From Sphingobacterium sp. SRCM116780 (lineage in GTDB: Bacteria > Bacteroidota > Bacteroidia > Sphingobacteriales > Sphingobacteriaceae), in the NCBI RefSeq assembly GCF_021442025.1, contig NZ_CP090446.1, positions 2,976,001 through 3,040,000 on the forward strand: 64,000 nucleotides of DNA, written 5' to 3'. The first letter of the stretch is position 1, and every line of letters begins with the position of its first letter. The translations under genes were made by a program, and so were the position numbers. Positions 8,747 through 17,870 of this stretch are shown here, one piece after another. The notes under the pieces were generated by a model. That model was not told the DNA's origin. It was given only the letters and a program-made list of their open reading frames with translations, and searched no databases.

Positions 8747-9397
8747 ATGAAAGGTTATACTAAACCAGTAATATTAATTATTCTAATCCTTTTAATTGAT
8801 CAAATTTTTAAAATTTGGGTCAAATTGAATATGACCATTGGTCAAAGCTATGAAGTGATCGGTAAATTTGTACAAATACATTTTATTGAAAACAATGGAA
8901 TGGCTTATGGAATGGAATTCGGCGGAGAATTTGGAAAACTCATGCTCACACTTTTCCGTATTATTGCTGTAGGTGGGATCGGTTATGGCCTACATTATAT
9001 GGTCAAAAAGAAATATAATAGAGCATTCATACTTAACATTGCTTTGATATTTGCAGGAGCATTGGGCAATATCATTGATTCTACATTTTACGGTTTGATC
9101 TTTAATGAAAGCACTTGGTATAATAAAGCGTCTTTGTTTCCTGCTGAAGGTGGATATGCGACGATCTTTCATGGAAAGGTAGTGGACATGTTATACTTCC
9201 CTCTAATTGATGGAACTTTTCCTTCTTGGTTACCTTTTTGGGGTGGACAGGATTTCTTATTCTTCCGACCAGTATTTAATATTGCTGATTCGGCTATATC
9301 TGTTGGTGTCGTTCTGATTTTACTTTTTCAAAAGAAGTATTTCAAAGAAGAAAAAGAAGAAAAGACCAGCATACATAGTGAAATCGTTGAAGATTAA
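8747..9397 (+). CDS. lspA: Lipoprotein signal peptidase (signal peptidase II)
   Basis: 216 residues, an inner-membrane aspartyl protease that removes signal peptides from lipidated prolipoproteins. Four hydrophobic segments are visible (about 7-24, 64-85, 93-110, 176-195). The catalytic aspartates are Asp111 in GNIIDS and Asp181 in FNIADSAISVG; the conserved ENNGMAYG segment lies near 48-55. It is longer than the 160-170 residues of E. coli LspA because of an insert of about 40 residues between the two aspartates, usual for Bacteroidota. It lies immediately behind the ileS-dksA terminator. Confidence 0.96.
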   Translation: MKGYTKPVILIILILLIDQIFKIWVKLNMTIGQSYEVIGKFVQIHFIENNGMAYGMEFGGEFGKLMLTLFRIIAVGGIGYGLHYMVKKKYNRAFILNIALIFAGALGNIIDSTFYGLIFNESTWYNKASLFPAEGGYATIFHGKVVDMLYFPLIDGTFPSWLPFWGGQDFLFFRPVFNIADSAISVGVVLILLFQKKYFKEEKEEKTSIHSEIVED

Positions 9398-9410
9398 AAA
9401 ACGACTTATT

Positions 9411-9438
9411 AAAGTCTTGAATTATCAAGGCTTTTTTT
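9411..9438 (+). terminator. Terminator of lspA
   Basis: Stem AAAGTCTTGA / TCAAGGCTTT (one G-T pair) with a 4-nt loop and a run of seven T. Confidence 0.8.
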
Positions 9439-9464
9439 ATTGAATAATAATAGATATCAATCTC

Positions 9465-10412
9465 ATGAAATTAGATATTAAATTTTCCTTACTTGTACTA
9501 TTCAGCATCCTTTGTTTAACAACAAATGCACAGTATAGCAATATAGCTCTAGTAAAAAAACACATCAATTACCTGGCTAACGATAAGATGAAAGGTCGTG
9601 GTACAGGCAGCAAAGAAGTATTCAAAGCTGCCGATTATATTGAAAAATACTTCAAAAAGCTAAAACTTCAACCATTAGGTGAAAAAGGATTCCGTCAATC
9701 TTTTGAAGCAAAAGTGTGGAAGGTTAAAGTTGCGGACAGCATCCGGAAAGCAGATAATATTATCGCTTTCTTAGATAATGATGCCCCATTGACCATTGTT
9801 ATAGGAGCCCATTACGATCACTTGGGAACTGGACAACAGGGAAGTTCCAAAGATTCATTAGGGGTTGGAAAAATTCACAATGGCGCTGATGACAATGCTT
9901 CTGGTGTCTCTGGTTTATTGGAGTTGGCTCGTTACTACAGTACCAATAATCTCAAGGAGAGTTATAACTTTCTCTTCATTGCTTTTGGTGCCGAAGAATT
10001 GGGATTGGTAGGGTCTAAATATTTTACAACACATCCTACATTTGCATTAAATAAAATCACGGCCATGTTGAACATGGATATGATCGGAAGATTGAATCCT
10101 GCTCAGGGTGTAGCTGTGATCGGTTATGGTACGAGTAAAAAATGGCCAGAGATCTTTAACGGGATTGTTCCTTCGATTAAGTTTTATACTGGTCATGATG
10201 GCAATGGCGGTTCTGATCAAACGTCTTTCTATAAAAAAGAAATTCCCGTGTTATTTTTTCACACTGGGGGACATCCAGATTACCATATGCCAACTGATGA
10301 TCCTGAAAAGATCAATTACCCTGGCCTTACCGGAATTATTGACTTTGAAATCATGGTTATCAACAATATGTTAAAACAAACTGAAAAACTAGATTTTCAA
10401 TTCACAAATTAA
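9465..10412 (+). CDS. Exported M28-family zinc aminopeptidase
   Basis: 315 residues with a signal peptide (residues 1-22, hydrophobic core SLLVLFSILCL, ending NAQ). The co-catalytic zinc ligands of family M28 are all visible: His116/Asp118 in GAHYDHLG, Asp142 in HNGADDNASG, the Glu pair in GAEELGLVGS (177-178), Asp in MLNMDMIGR, and a terminal His in HPDYHMPTDD. The likely role is release of N-terminal amino acids from peptides in the periplasm. It overlaps the next gene by one base (TAATG), so the two are translationally coupled. Substrate preference is not predictable. Confidence 0.93.
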   Translation: MKLDIKFSLLVLFSILCLTTNAQYSNIALVKKHINYLANDKMKGRGTGSKEVFKAADYIEKYFKKLKLQPLGEKGFRQSFEAKVWKVKVADSIRKADNIIAFLDNDAPLTIVIGAHYDHLGTGQQGSSKDSLGVGKIHNGADDNASGVSGLLELARYYSTNNLKESYNFLFIAFGAEELGLVGSKYFTTHPTFALNKITAMLNMDMIGRLNPAQGVAVIGYGTSKKWPEIFNGIVPSIKFYTGHDGNGGSDQTSFYKKEIPVLFFHTGGHPDYHMPTDDPEKINYPGLTGIIDFEIMVINNMLKQTEKLDFQFTN

Positions 10413-11332
10413 TGAGCGTTATCCACAAAGTGTTAATAACAGGTTCTAATGGTTTTTTAGGACAAAAGCTAGTTGATCTTCTCAGTATGCATGCTGACTA
10501 CAAAGTATTTGCCATTTCCATGCATGAAAACGATAATCCAACTATCGGAAATTATGATTTTCAACAAATGGATTTATTGGATACGGAAAAATTGAATGAT
10601 TATCTAGATCAAGTAAAGCCAGATTACATTATTCATACTGCTGCAATCACAAGTGTTGAAGCCTGTGAGGCTGACAAAGAAAAATGTCAACGGATGAATG
10701 TGGATCTTGTGGAACAATTGGCCTCTTACTGCAAGCGTGAGCAGGCTTTTTTAATACAATTATCCACAGATTTTATTTTCGATGGCCAAAATGGTCTTTA
10801 CAAAGAAGATGATTTAGCTCATCCATTGAGTGAATATGGTAAAAGTAAATGGCGTTCTGAACAAGTTATCCAGAAGTCCGAATGTGCCTATGCTATTTTA
10901 AGAACAATCTTAGTTTATGGTATTAATGCAAACCCAAATCGTTCTAATCTAGTACTTTGGGCAAAAGAGAAACTCACAAAACAAGAGTCAATAAAGGTTG
11001 TTAACGATCAATGGCGGATGCCTACTTTTGTTGATGATCTCGCAAATGCCTGTCTTTTAGCCCTTGAAAAAAGAGTGACTAGCGTTTTCCATATCAGTGG
11101 AGAAGAAATGTTAACCATTGCAGAAGCGGTATACCAAGTTGCTGATTTCTGGAAGTTGGATAAAACGTTAATTTCAGAAATAACGGCAGCAGAAATTGGT
11201 CAATCTGAAAACCGACCTCGCAAAACTGGCTTTGACTTATCGAAAGCGAAATCTATCTTGGGATACCAACCCACATCTTTTAAAGAGAGTTTAAAAATAA
11301 TTGAAACACAATACGGTATTTTCCGTAAATAA
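10412..11332 (+). CDS. SDR-family oxidoreductase, RmlD-like (NAD(P)-dependent sugar-nucleotide reductase fold)
   Basis: 306 residues. The nucleotide-binding motif GSNGFLGQ is at 11-18 and the extended-SDR catalytic pair YGKSK gives Tyr142 and Lys146, preceded by the Ser/Thr STDFIFDG segment at 118-125. The family includes dTDP-4-dehydrorhamnose reductase, but the gene is not in a rhamnose cluster: it follows an M28 peptidase by a one-base overlap and precedes a thioesterase by 10 nt. The substrate is therefore unknown and rfbD is not assigned. Confidence 0.88.
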   Translation: MSVIHKVLITGSNGFLGQKLVDLLSMHADYKVFAISMHENDNPTIGNYDFQQMDLLDTEKLNDYLDQVKPDYIIHTAAITSVEACEADKEKCQRMNVDLVEQLASYCKREQAFLIQLSTDFIFDGQNGLYKEDDLAHPLSEYGKSKWRSEQVIQKSECAYAILRTILVYGINANPNRSNLVLWAKEKLTKQESIKVVNDQWRMPTFVDDLANACLLALEKRVTSVFHISGEEMLTIAEAVYQVADFWKLDKTLISEITAAEIGQSENRPRKTGFDLSKAKSILGYQPTSFKESLKIIETQYGIFRK

Positions 11333-11342
11333 AAGAATTGAC

Positions 11343-11870
11343 ATGAAGGATAAATTTGCAAGAGAATCTACTACGGTGATGAATGAGTTGGTGTTGCCCA
11401 ATGATACCAATACATTTGGAAACTTAATGGGAGGTAGATTATTATATTGGATGGATATCTGCTCGGCGATGGCAGCACAGAAACATTGCAATAGTCCAGT
11501 GGTCACGGTATCCGTTGATAATGTTTCGTTTAAAAGATCCATCCGTCTCGGAGAAGTAGTGACGATTGAAGCGAAAGTTACACGTGCATTTAATACTTCG
11601 TTGGAAGTAAGAATGGAAGTGTTTGCTCAAAACCTGCCATTAGGAACGAAAGAAAAATCGAATGAAGCTTATTATACATTTGTTGCGGTAGATATACTCG
11701 CTAAGCCGCAACCTATCCCTAAGGTAGTTCCTGAAACAGAACTGGAATATAAACTTTTTGATGAAGCGATGAGACGTCGCGAATTAAGATTGATTTTAGG
11801 TGGCAAACTAGACCCAAATGATGCTACGGAGTTAAAAAGTCTCGTAAGTTTATTTGACCACAAAGGATAA
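11343..11870 (+). CDS. Acyl-CoA thioesterase (hotdog fold)
   Basis: 175 residues from the ATG at 11343. An upstream in-frame ATG at 11301 would overlap the previous gene by 32 nt and give a non-conserved tail, so the later start is preferred. The hotdog motif NTFGNLMGGRLLYWMD and the following helix match the YciA/BFIT-type acyl-CoA hydrolases, which cleave CoA thioesters to free fatty acids. The last gene of a probable three-gene transcript with the M28 peptidase and SDR; a strong bidirectional terminator follows. A shorter paralogue of the same fold is at 45208. Confidence 0.92.
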   Translation: MKDKFARESTTVMNELVLPNDTNTFGNLMGGRLLYWMDICSAMAAQKHCNSPVVTVSVDNVSFKRSIRLGEVVTIEAKVTRAFNTSLEVRMEVFAQNLPLGTKEKSNEAYYTFVAVDILAKPQPIPKVVPETELEYKLFDEAMRRRELRLILGGKLDPNDATELKSLVSLFDHKG

Positions 11871-11872
11871 AG

Positions 11873-11905
11873 AAAAAGCCTCTGAATGATATCAGAGGCT
11901 TTTTC
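11873..11905. terminator. Bidirectional terminator between convergent genes
   Basis: Perfect 13-bp stem AAAAAGCCTCTGA / TCAGAGGCTTTTT, with A run and T run, between the thioesterase (+) and the EVE gene (-). Confidence 0.88.
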
Positions 11906-11915
11906 GTGTAAAGAT

Positions 11916-12323
11916 CTATTCAGTACCTAAAGCGACGATACGATCAAATTCTTCCGCTTTCAACGGCATCACGGACAACCGTCCTTGGCGCACCAGGGCA
12001 ACATCTTGTAAAAACTCATCTGCCTTAATTTGTTCCAAAGTTACTGCCTTTTTAAATGTTTCTACAGGTGCTAGGTCTACAACAACCCATTTGGTATCTT
12101 CTGTCGTAGGATCTTGGTAATACTCTTTTATGACTTTTGCAATACCGACTACTTCTTTTCCTTCATTGCTGTGATAGAATAAAACAAGGTCGCCTTCTTT
12201 CATTGCTTTTAGATTGTTACGTGCTTGATAATTACGCACACCATCCCAGAAGGTTTGACCATCTTTATTAAATTGTTCCCAACTATATTTGAAAGGTTCT
12301 GATTTGACTAAAAAGTAATTCAT
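11916..12323 (-). CDS. EVE domain-containing protein
   Basis: 135 residues comprising a single EVE domain (PUA-like fold): N-terminus MNYFLVKSEPFKYSWEQF, then WDGVRNYQARNNLKAM and DLVLFYHSNEG. EVE domains bind modified bases in RNA or DNA; stand-alone versions like this are thymocyte-nuclear-protein-1-like and of unknown role in bacteria. The gene is 12 nt downstream of gldC and probably in the same transcript. Confidence 0.93.
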   Translation of the reverse strand: MNYFLVKSEPFKYSWEQFNKDGQTFWDGVRNYQARNNLKAMKEGDLVLFYHSNEGKEVVGIAKVIKEYYQDPTTEDTKWVVVDLAPVETFKKAVTLEQIKADEFLQDVALVRQGRLSVMPLKAEEFDRIVALGTE

Positions 12324-12335
12324 ATCAAAAAGAAA

Positions 12336-12686
12336 TTAGTTTTGTTGTTCCAATACTTCCATTTTATCAGCAAAATGTGCACAATAATCACGTAAATCAG
12401 CAATAATTTTTTCTGCCATAGGGTCTCCTCCAGAAGAGCGTAAAAATGAATCGCCCATCGTCTGAAGTGTCTCATAAAAGAAACGTTTCATTTCATCATA
12501 AGGCATATCTTTAGTCCATAAATCGATACGCATTGAATTCTTATATGCTGAGTCCCATAAAGCTAAAAACATGGCTTTTGCAGGGAGTTCATCAGATGAT
12601 TCTCCATCACTAGAAGACCAGGTAATGGTGTCAGGAACATTTGCTTCATCCAATTCAATTTGTAATTTTATTTCTGCTTTTTTCAT
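12336..12686 (-). CDS. gldC: Gliding motility protein GldC
   Basis: 116 residues without signal peptide or membrane segment. The sequence KKAEIKLQIELDEANVPD followed by ITWSSSDG and the PYDEMKRFFYETLQTMGDSF segment is characteristic of GldC, a small cytosolic protein first linked to gliding in Flavobacterium and widespread also in non-gliding Bacteroidota. No other gld gene is present here. It lies between a small membrane protein gene and EVE on the same strand, so a four-gene transcript with the helicase is possible. The biochemical role of GldC is not known. Confidence 0.9.
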   Translation of the reverse strand: MKKAEIKLQIELDEANVPDTITWSSSDGESSDELPAKAMFLALWDSAYKNSMRIDLWTKDMPYDEMKRFFYETLQTMGDSFLRSSGGDPMAEKIIADLRDYCAHFADKMEVLEQQN

Positions 12687-12711
12687 ATTAATAATTCTAT
12701 TTTAAAATTGC

Positions 12712-12951
12712 TTAGGTTATTTTTATAATGAGTATCAATAAAGCAACTACTATCATAAAACCTAACTCATACAGCCAAAGTTTTTTATCTTGTTTAACAA
12801 TGATCCTAAAAAAGATATCCACCAATAATAAAACAACCATTAAGATCAGTAATCCGAAAAAAGATAATAATGGAGTTTGATCCGAAATATCTTCCACAAA
12901 ATACCAAGCCACAAGACAAGCTGATAAGATATTAATGGGTGTAAGTCTCAC
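12712..12951 (-). CDS. Small membrane protein of unknown function
   Basis: 79 residues, almost entirely hydrophobic: helices at about 8-18, 28-50 and 60-78 with a short basic loop (KQDKKLW) between the last two. It overlaps the helicase stop codon by one base and precedes gldC by 25 nt, so it probably belongs to the same operon. I do not recognise a named family. Confidence 0.75.
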   Translation of the reverse strand: MRLTPINILSACLVAWYFVEDISDQTPLLSFFGLLILMVVLLLVDIFFRIIVKQDKKLWLYELGFMIVVALLILIIKIT

Positions 12952-14300
12952 TATTTTGTTCTATAATTTCTTTTAGTAGAAGTTTTGGGACCTTGCTTGT
13001 TCGATTTATAACCAGAAGCACGTTGTGAGGCTTTTGCTTCTTTCTGTTTAATTGCAAACTTTTTCTCATGAAACGCGCCTTTAAAATCAGGATCCGATTT
13101 CCGCTTTTGATTATCAATTTCCTTTGCAATAATCTGACGTTCGAAATAAGGTGTTTCTTCTATAAACACTTCATCTGGTATTGAAGCAACTTCTACAGAT
13201 TGACGCATTAACTTTTCAATTTTTCTGAAATAATATTTTTCAGCATCATTACAAAAAGTAATCGCATCACCAGAATTAAATGCACGTCCCGTACGTCCGA
13301 TGCGGTGTACGTAGTCTTCTGTAACAATCGGAACTTCAAAATTAATAACATGTGATACATTAGACACGTCTAAGCCACGGGCAGCCACATCAGTCGCCAC
13401 TAATATTCGAATGTTACCTTCTTTAAAAGCATTGATAGAATTGATTCGTGTATTTTGACCTTTATTAGCATGTATCACTCGAACTTGATCTTTGCCGTAC
13501 TTCCTCTCCAAGAAAGCAAACACATTATCTGCTACAGTTCTTGTCTTACAAAAGACAATCAAACGATGAAAGGATTCGTCATCTTTCAACAAATATTGCA
13601 GTAAATTCAATTTTGTCTTTTGATTTGGTACGAAATAGATACGTTGATTAACGGTGACCGCTGGAGTTGCTTGTTCTGAAACTTCTATTATAGTCGGAAA
13701 AGCCAAAAAGTCACCTGCAATTTTACGCACCAACTCGCCCATTGTCGCAGAGAACAATAAATTTTGTCTTTTGCGTGGTACGATTTCCAAAATGCGGTGA
13801 AGTTTAGAAATGAATCCCATATCCATCATTTTGTCGGCTTCATCCATTACTAAGAACTTCAAAGACTTCACATTGATATGTCCCTCTAGATACAGATCTA
13901 AGAAACGTCCAGGTGTAGCGACAATGATATCCACTCCTTTTTCAAGATTTTCAATTTGCGTTTTAGGTCCCAAACCACCATATAATACAACAGTACGTAA
14001 ATCCAGATACTTCGAAAATGTTTGGATGTTTTCTTCGATTTGCATCGCCAATTCACGTGTAGGAGATAAAATTAAAGCGCGGGCATCTTGTCCTTGTGCG
14101 TACTTCAGTTTCATCAGTATAGGTAAGACAAATGCAGCAGTCTTTCCAGTGCCTGTTTGTGCTACTCCCATGATATCTTGACCAGCTAGAATCGGTGTAA
14201 TAGCTTTTTGTTGTATTTCTGTTGGAACTGAATAACCTGCCTCTTCAATTGCATTCAAAAGCTGCTTATTCAATTTAAAATTTTCAAATGTTTGCTGCAT
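12951..14300 (-). CDS. DEAD-box ATP-dependent RNA helicase
   Basis: 449 residues from the ATG complement at 14298-14300; 20 further upstream residues are open but do not resemble helicase sequence, whereas MQQTFENFKL starts with the Q-motif phenylalanine. Motifs in order: Q motif (TEIQQKAI), motif I AQTGTGKT (47-54), PTRELA, DEAD (in VMDEADKMMD), SAT, and motif VI HRIGRTGR. A basic, low-complexity tail of about 70 residues (KQKEAKASQR...) likely binds RNA, as in RhlE/CsdA-like helicases of this phylum. It probably heads the transcript continuing into the small membrane protein, gldC and EVE. Confidence 0.95.
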   Translation of the reverse strand: MQQTFENFKLNKQLLNAIEEAGYSVPTEIQQKAITPILAGQDIMGVAQTGTGKTAAFVLPILMKLKYAQGQDARALILSPTRELAMQIEENIQTFSKYLDLRTVVLYGGLGPKTQIENLEKGVDIIVATPGRFLDLYLEGHINVKSLKFLVMDEADKMMDMGFISKLHRILEIVPRKRQNLLFSATMGELVRKIAGDFLAFPTIIEVSEQATPAVTVNQRIYFVPNQKTKLNLLQYLLKDDESFHRLIVFCKTRTVADNVFAFLERKYGKDQVRVIHANKGQNTRINSINAFKEGNIRILVATDVAARGLDVSNVSHVINFEVPIVTEDYVHRIGRTGRAFNSGDAITFCNDAEKYYFRKIEKLMRQSVEVASIPDEVFIEETPYFERQIIAKEIDNQKRKSDPDFKGAFHEKKFAIKQKEAKASQRASGYKSNKQGPKTSTKRNYRTK

Positions 14301-14422
14301 TTTACAAAGGTAATGAAAACCATTCACTTGCTTATCCAATGTATCAAATGATTCATACATTGACTTAAAATTGACATTATTGCCTAGTTTTGCATTAAAA
14401 AAATGAGCAGATTATCTGATAT

Positions 14423-14453
14423 TTTGATTTAAAGCAGAATTAAATCATCTTTG
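14423..14453 (+). promoter_or_regulatory. Promoter of the S46 peptidase gene
   Basis: TTTG at 14423-14426, 19 nt spacer, then CATCTTTG at 14446-14453, close to the Bacteroidota TTTG/TAnnTTTG consensus (one mismatch). It ends 33 nt before the ATG. Confidence 0.6.
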
Positions 14454-14486
14454 TAGTAAATAACTAAACTTTTTTATCAAGTTTGT

Positions 14487-16625
14487 ATGAAAAAATTATG
14501 GATCTTATTGCTGTTAATCACAGCAAGTATGACCACATTCGCAGATGAAGGAATGTGGTTCTTAATGCATTTGAAGCGTTTAAATGAGGCTGATATGCAA
14601 AAAAAAGGATTGAAATTGACTGCAGAAGAAATCTACAGTATCAACAATTCTAGTCTAAAAGATGCAATTGTCCAATTCAATGGTGGTTGTACTGCAGAAA
14701 TTGTTTCTGACCAAGGGTTAGTATTCACTAATCATCACTGTGGTTATGGTGCTATCGCTGAATTGTCTACTCCTGAAAACGATCATTTAACGAATGGTTT
14801 TTGGGCAAAAACAAAGTCAGAAGAATTAAAACCTAAATCTTTATTCGTTCGTTTCTTCGTTCGTATGGATGATGTTTCTAAAAGAATTTTGTCATTGGTA
14901 AATGATAAGATGCCTGAGCCTGAACGTCAAAAAATCATTAGCCAAGAAATTGCTAAAATCGAAAAGGAGAACAGCGAGAATGGTAAATATGTGGTAAATG
15001 TAAAATCATTTTACAATGGAAATGAATATTACTACTTCGTTTATCAGGATTTCGAAGATGTTCGCTTAGTGGGTACTCCTCCAAACAGCATTGGCAAATT
15101 TGGTGGAGATACTGACAACTGGGAATGGCCTCGTCACACAGGAGACTTCTCTATTTTCCGCGTATATGGAGACAAAAATGGTAATCCAGCAAGTTATTCC
15201 ACAGATAATGTACCATTAAAACCTAAGCATTTCTTACCTATTAGCTTAAAAGGTTTTAAAGAAGGAGATTTTGCCATGATCTTAGGGTATCCTGGTCGTA
15301 CGAATCGTTGGATGCCTTCTGGAGGAATTGATCAAAATGTAAAGTTTGCTTATCCTGCTTGGGTAGAGGCTTCTAAAACAGGTATGGACGCCATGAAAAA
15401 ACACATGGACAAAGACCAAGCTGTTAAAATAAATTATGCTTCTAAATATTCTCAGGTAGCTAATTATTGGAAAAACCGTCAAGGTATGATTGATGCTTTA
15501 ACATTGCATAAAACTGCGATCACAAAAGCAAAAGATGAAGCAAAGTTCAATAAATGGGCAAATAAAAAAGCCAATAAAGAGCAATATGGTGATGTCATTT
15601 CAACGATCAATGCATATTATGCAGCAACGAACGAAAAAGCTCGCCACGACAACTACTTGAGTGGTATGATACGTTCTAGTACACTAGCTGCCTTGCCATT
15701 TTCCATTGGCAATGGTTTAGATGTATATATTAAAGCAAACGAAGCACAGCGCAAAGAATTGTTACCAAGACTACAGGGTGCTATTACTTCTAGTTATGAG
15801 AAATTATACTTGCCTCTTGAGGAAGATGTATTAGCAGATGAATTAAACCTGTATGCAAAAAAAGGTGGTAATATCGCTCCTTATGTAGCAGAATTAGCAA
15901 AGGCTAACAATAACAATTTAACCTCTTATGTTCAGGAGGCCGTTAAAAACAGTATTTTTGCATCCGCAGAAAGACTAAATAATTTCTTAAATAATCCAAA
16001 TGCTGTTGCATTAGAAAATGATCCTTTATACAAATTATCTACTGCATTATTAAATAAATACCGTGAATCATCAGCCGCTGATAAAGAGGCAACGGATAAA
16101 TTTGAAGCTGCTCACCGTAAATATGTTGCTGGTGTACTCGCTTCAAATCCAAAAGGTAAATTTTATCCAGATGCAAACAGTACTTTACGTTTAACGTATG
16201 GTTCTATTAAATCTTTGCCTGCTGACAAACGTAATGATGCCGCACAGAACTTCTATACCACATTACAAGGTACAATTGCGAAGTACAAAAAGGGCGATGA
16301 AGAGTTTGATTTGCCACAAAGATTGATTGATTTACAAAATTCTAAAGATTATGGCCGTTATGCGGATAAAGCTGGTTATCTTCCAGTTAACTTCCTAAGC
16401 GACAATGATATTACAGGAGGAAACTCTGGTTCTCCAGTAATAAATGGAAATGGTGAGTTAATTGGCTTGGCTTTTGATGGTAATATTGAAGCAATGGCAG
16501 GTGATGTCATTTTTGATCACAAATTGCAACGTACGATATCTGTTGATATCAGGTATGTTTTATTTGTAATTGACAAATTTGCAGGAGCTACAAATATCAT
16601 AAATGAATTAAAAATTGTAGATTAA
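14487..16625 (+). CDS. S46-family dipeptidyl-peptidase, DPP7-like
   Basis: 712 residues with a signal peptide (1-19, ending TFA). Family S46 serine exopeptidases release dipeptides in the periplasm for amino-acid feeding. The catalytic residues are visible: His in FTNHHCGYG (83-84), the aspartate-bearing segment GGDTDNWEWPRHTGD, and Ser in GGNSGSPV near 645. The specificity loop reads LIGLAFDGN, with Gly where DPP11 enzymes carry Arg, so hydrophobic P1 side chains (DPP7 type) are predicted rather than Asp/Glu. The gene is monocistronic behind a good promoter. Confidence 0.95.
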   Translation: MKKLWILLLLITASMTTFADEGMWFLMHLKRLNEADMQKKGLKLTAEEIYSINNSSLKDAIVQFNGGCTAEIVSDQGLVFTNHHCGYGAIAELSTPENDHLTNGFWAKTKSEELKPKSLFVRFFVRMDDVSKRILSLVNDKMPEPERQKIISQEIAKIEKENSENGKYVVNVKSFYNGNEYYYFVYQDFEDVRLVGTPPNSIGKFGGDTDNWEWPRHTGDFSIFRVYGDKNGNPASYSTDNVPLKPKHFLPISLKGFKEGDFAMILGYPGRTNRWMPSGGIDQNVKFAYPAWVEASKTGMDAMKKHMDKDQAVKINYASKYSQVANYWKNRQGMIDALTLHKTAITKAKDEAKFNKWANKKANKEQYGDVISTINAYYAATNEKARHDNYLSGMIRSSTLAALPFSIGNGLDVYIKANEAQRKELLPRLQGAITSSYEKLYLPLEEDVLADELNLYAKKGGNIAPYVAELAKANNNNLTSYVQEAVKNSIFASAERLNNFLNNPNAVALENDPLYKLSTALLNKYRESSAADKEATDKFEAAHRKYVAGVLASNPKGKFYPDANSTLRLTYGSIKSLPADKRNDAAQNFYTTLQGTIAKYKKGDEEFDLPQRLIDLQNSKDYGRYADKAGYLPVNFLSDNDITGGNSGSPVINGNGELIGLAFDGNIEAMAGDVIFDHKLQRTISVDIRYVLFVIDKFAGATNIINELKIVD

Positions 16626-16753
16626 TTACCATTTTACAATTTTTAACACTAATTTTTCAGAAAAAATATTTTCTATTAAATTGGTTTTTGTATATTTATT
16701 GTGTTAATTAGATTAATAAACAAGACCATAAAACTAAAATTATAATTATTAAA

Positions 16754-16933
16754 ATGGAAAACTACGTAAAATTAAAAGAGTTAGTAGCATCGATCGAAGC
16801 AGATGCAGACAAATTTTTCAACAATGGTAATTCAGCAGCTGGTACTCGTGTACGCAAAGGATTACAAGACATTAAAACATTAGCACAAGACATTCGTAAC
16901 GAAGTTACTGCTAAGAAAAATGATGGTAAATAA
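16754..16933 (+). CDS. Histone H1-like (Hc1-type) protein
   Basis: A 59-residue ORF starting MENYVKLKELVASIEADADK and ending in a lysine-rich TAKKNDGK tail. It has the compact helical pattern FFNNGNSAAGTRVRKGLQDI typical of the short histone H1-like proteins of Bacteroidota, thought to bind DNA in the nucleoid. It stands alone between the S46 peptidase and a strong terminator with a 5-prime untranslated region of more than 100 nt. Short length means it is easily missed by ORF filters, but composition and position support it well. Confidence 0.88.
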   Translation: MENYVKLKELVASIEADADKFFNNGNSAAGTRVRKGLQDIKTLAQDIRNEVTAKKNDGK

Positions 16934-16950
16934 TTTTTATTTATCTTCTT

Positions 16951-16987
16951 AAAAGAAAAGGCGCTAATTAAGCGCCTTTTCTTTTAT
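16951..16987 (+). terminator. Terminator of the histone-like gene
   Basis: Perfect 15-bp stem AAAAGAAAAGGCGCT / AGCGCCTTTTCTTTT, 5-nt loop, starting 17 nt after the stop codon. Confidence 0.88.
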
Positions 16988-17006
16988 AGTATTTTTGATA
17001 AATACA

Positions 17007-17043
17007 AAAGCCCTTCAACAACTAAATTGAAGGGCTTTTGTTT
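17007..17043 (-). terminator. Terminator of the GLPGLI/barrel gene pair
   Basis: Stem AAAAGCCCTTCAA / TTGAAGGGCTTTT with a 7-nt loop, placed just downstream of the minus-strand GLPGLI gene. It could work in both directions. Confidence 0.75.
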
Positions 17044-17065
17044 TAATACTCTATTATACTTAAAA

Positions 17066-17869
17066 CTACAGCGTAGCTAATCGCATGATGTATTCTACTG
17101 TTTCTTTATTTAACCATTGTGATATAGTAGCCGTGAATTGATCAACCATTTGTTTACGTGTCATTGTTTTAGTTTTCTTATTCTCGAATACCTTTTTATC
17201 TAATACTACTGTATTACTCAACTCTACTTTAGTTGCAAAATAAGAAACATGTTGACTTGGTACTACAAGTCCTAGAATCATCCCTGGTAAACCATTAATC
17301 GATTCAGGCCCCCCACTTATAGGAATTTCATTGGCATAAAAACCAATCACATACGTAGAGTCTGAAGTAAAGCCATTCGCTCGACGACAGGTGTATCCTG
17401 CAATGTCACGGTATTCATCCGTGATTCGCCATTTGATAGACTTCACGGAATCTTGAATAATAACCTTATCACCCATGACATCATTAAACCGTTTATAATC
17501 CCTTGTTGATAGATTGGACAACGTTTGTGCATCAAAATCAAGGGCAAACATCATGATTAATTGCTTCACCTTCATATCTATTTCTTGACCTACTACAGGT
17601 TCAAAAAGTGTTTCATTTCCGTTGAATTTTAAGGTCTTTTTTAACACGACATTTTCTGGAATTGTAGGAAGCATACGCTCAAACTGATCTTTTGAATTTC
17701 CATCGGCTTTAGCAATAAATTGCTTACTCACAATATTTTTCATATACATTGTCTTATCAAAAGAGATCGATCCTACTTTTGAAAACAGTGTATACTGAGC
17801 TTTTGCTAATGAACCAGATAGTAAGAGTACAAAAAGAATGCAATAATTAATTATTTTCATGTGTTTCAT
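17066..17869 (-). CDS. GLPGLI family exported protein
   Basis: 267 residues with a signal peptide (to about residue 24, ...SLAKAQ). The family-defining motif is present as INGLPGMILGL within GGPESINGLPGMILGL. The function of the family is not known. The gene begins one base after the stop of a TonB-type outer-membrane barrel gene; this pairing is frequent in Bacteroidota and suggests an outer-membrane or periplasmic partnership. An alternative start three codons in (MKIINY) is equally possible. Confidence 0.9.
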   Translation of the reverse strand: MKHMKIINYCILFVLLLSGSLAKAQYTLFSKVGSISFDKTMYMKNIVSKQFIAKADGNSKDQFERMLPTIPENVVLKKTLKFNGNETLFEPVVGQEIDMKVKQLIMMFALDFDAQTLSNLSTRDYKRFNDVMGDKVIIQDSVKSIKWRITDEYRDIAGYTCRRANGFTSDSTYVIGFYANEIPISGGPESINGLPGMILGLVVPSQHVSYFATKVELSNTVVLDKKVFENKKTKTMTRKQMVDQFTATISQWLNKETVEYIMRLATL

Positions 17870-17870
17870 C

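Noticed and set aside
11301..11342. Upstream start for the thioesterase
   Set aside because: It would overlap the preceding reductase gene by 32 nt, and the extra residues do not resemble the family N-terminus.
14301..14360. Upstream start for the DEAD-box helicase
   Set aside because: The added 20 residues precede the usual N-terminus with the Q-motif phenylalanine and show no conservation pattern.
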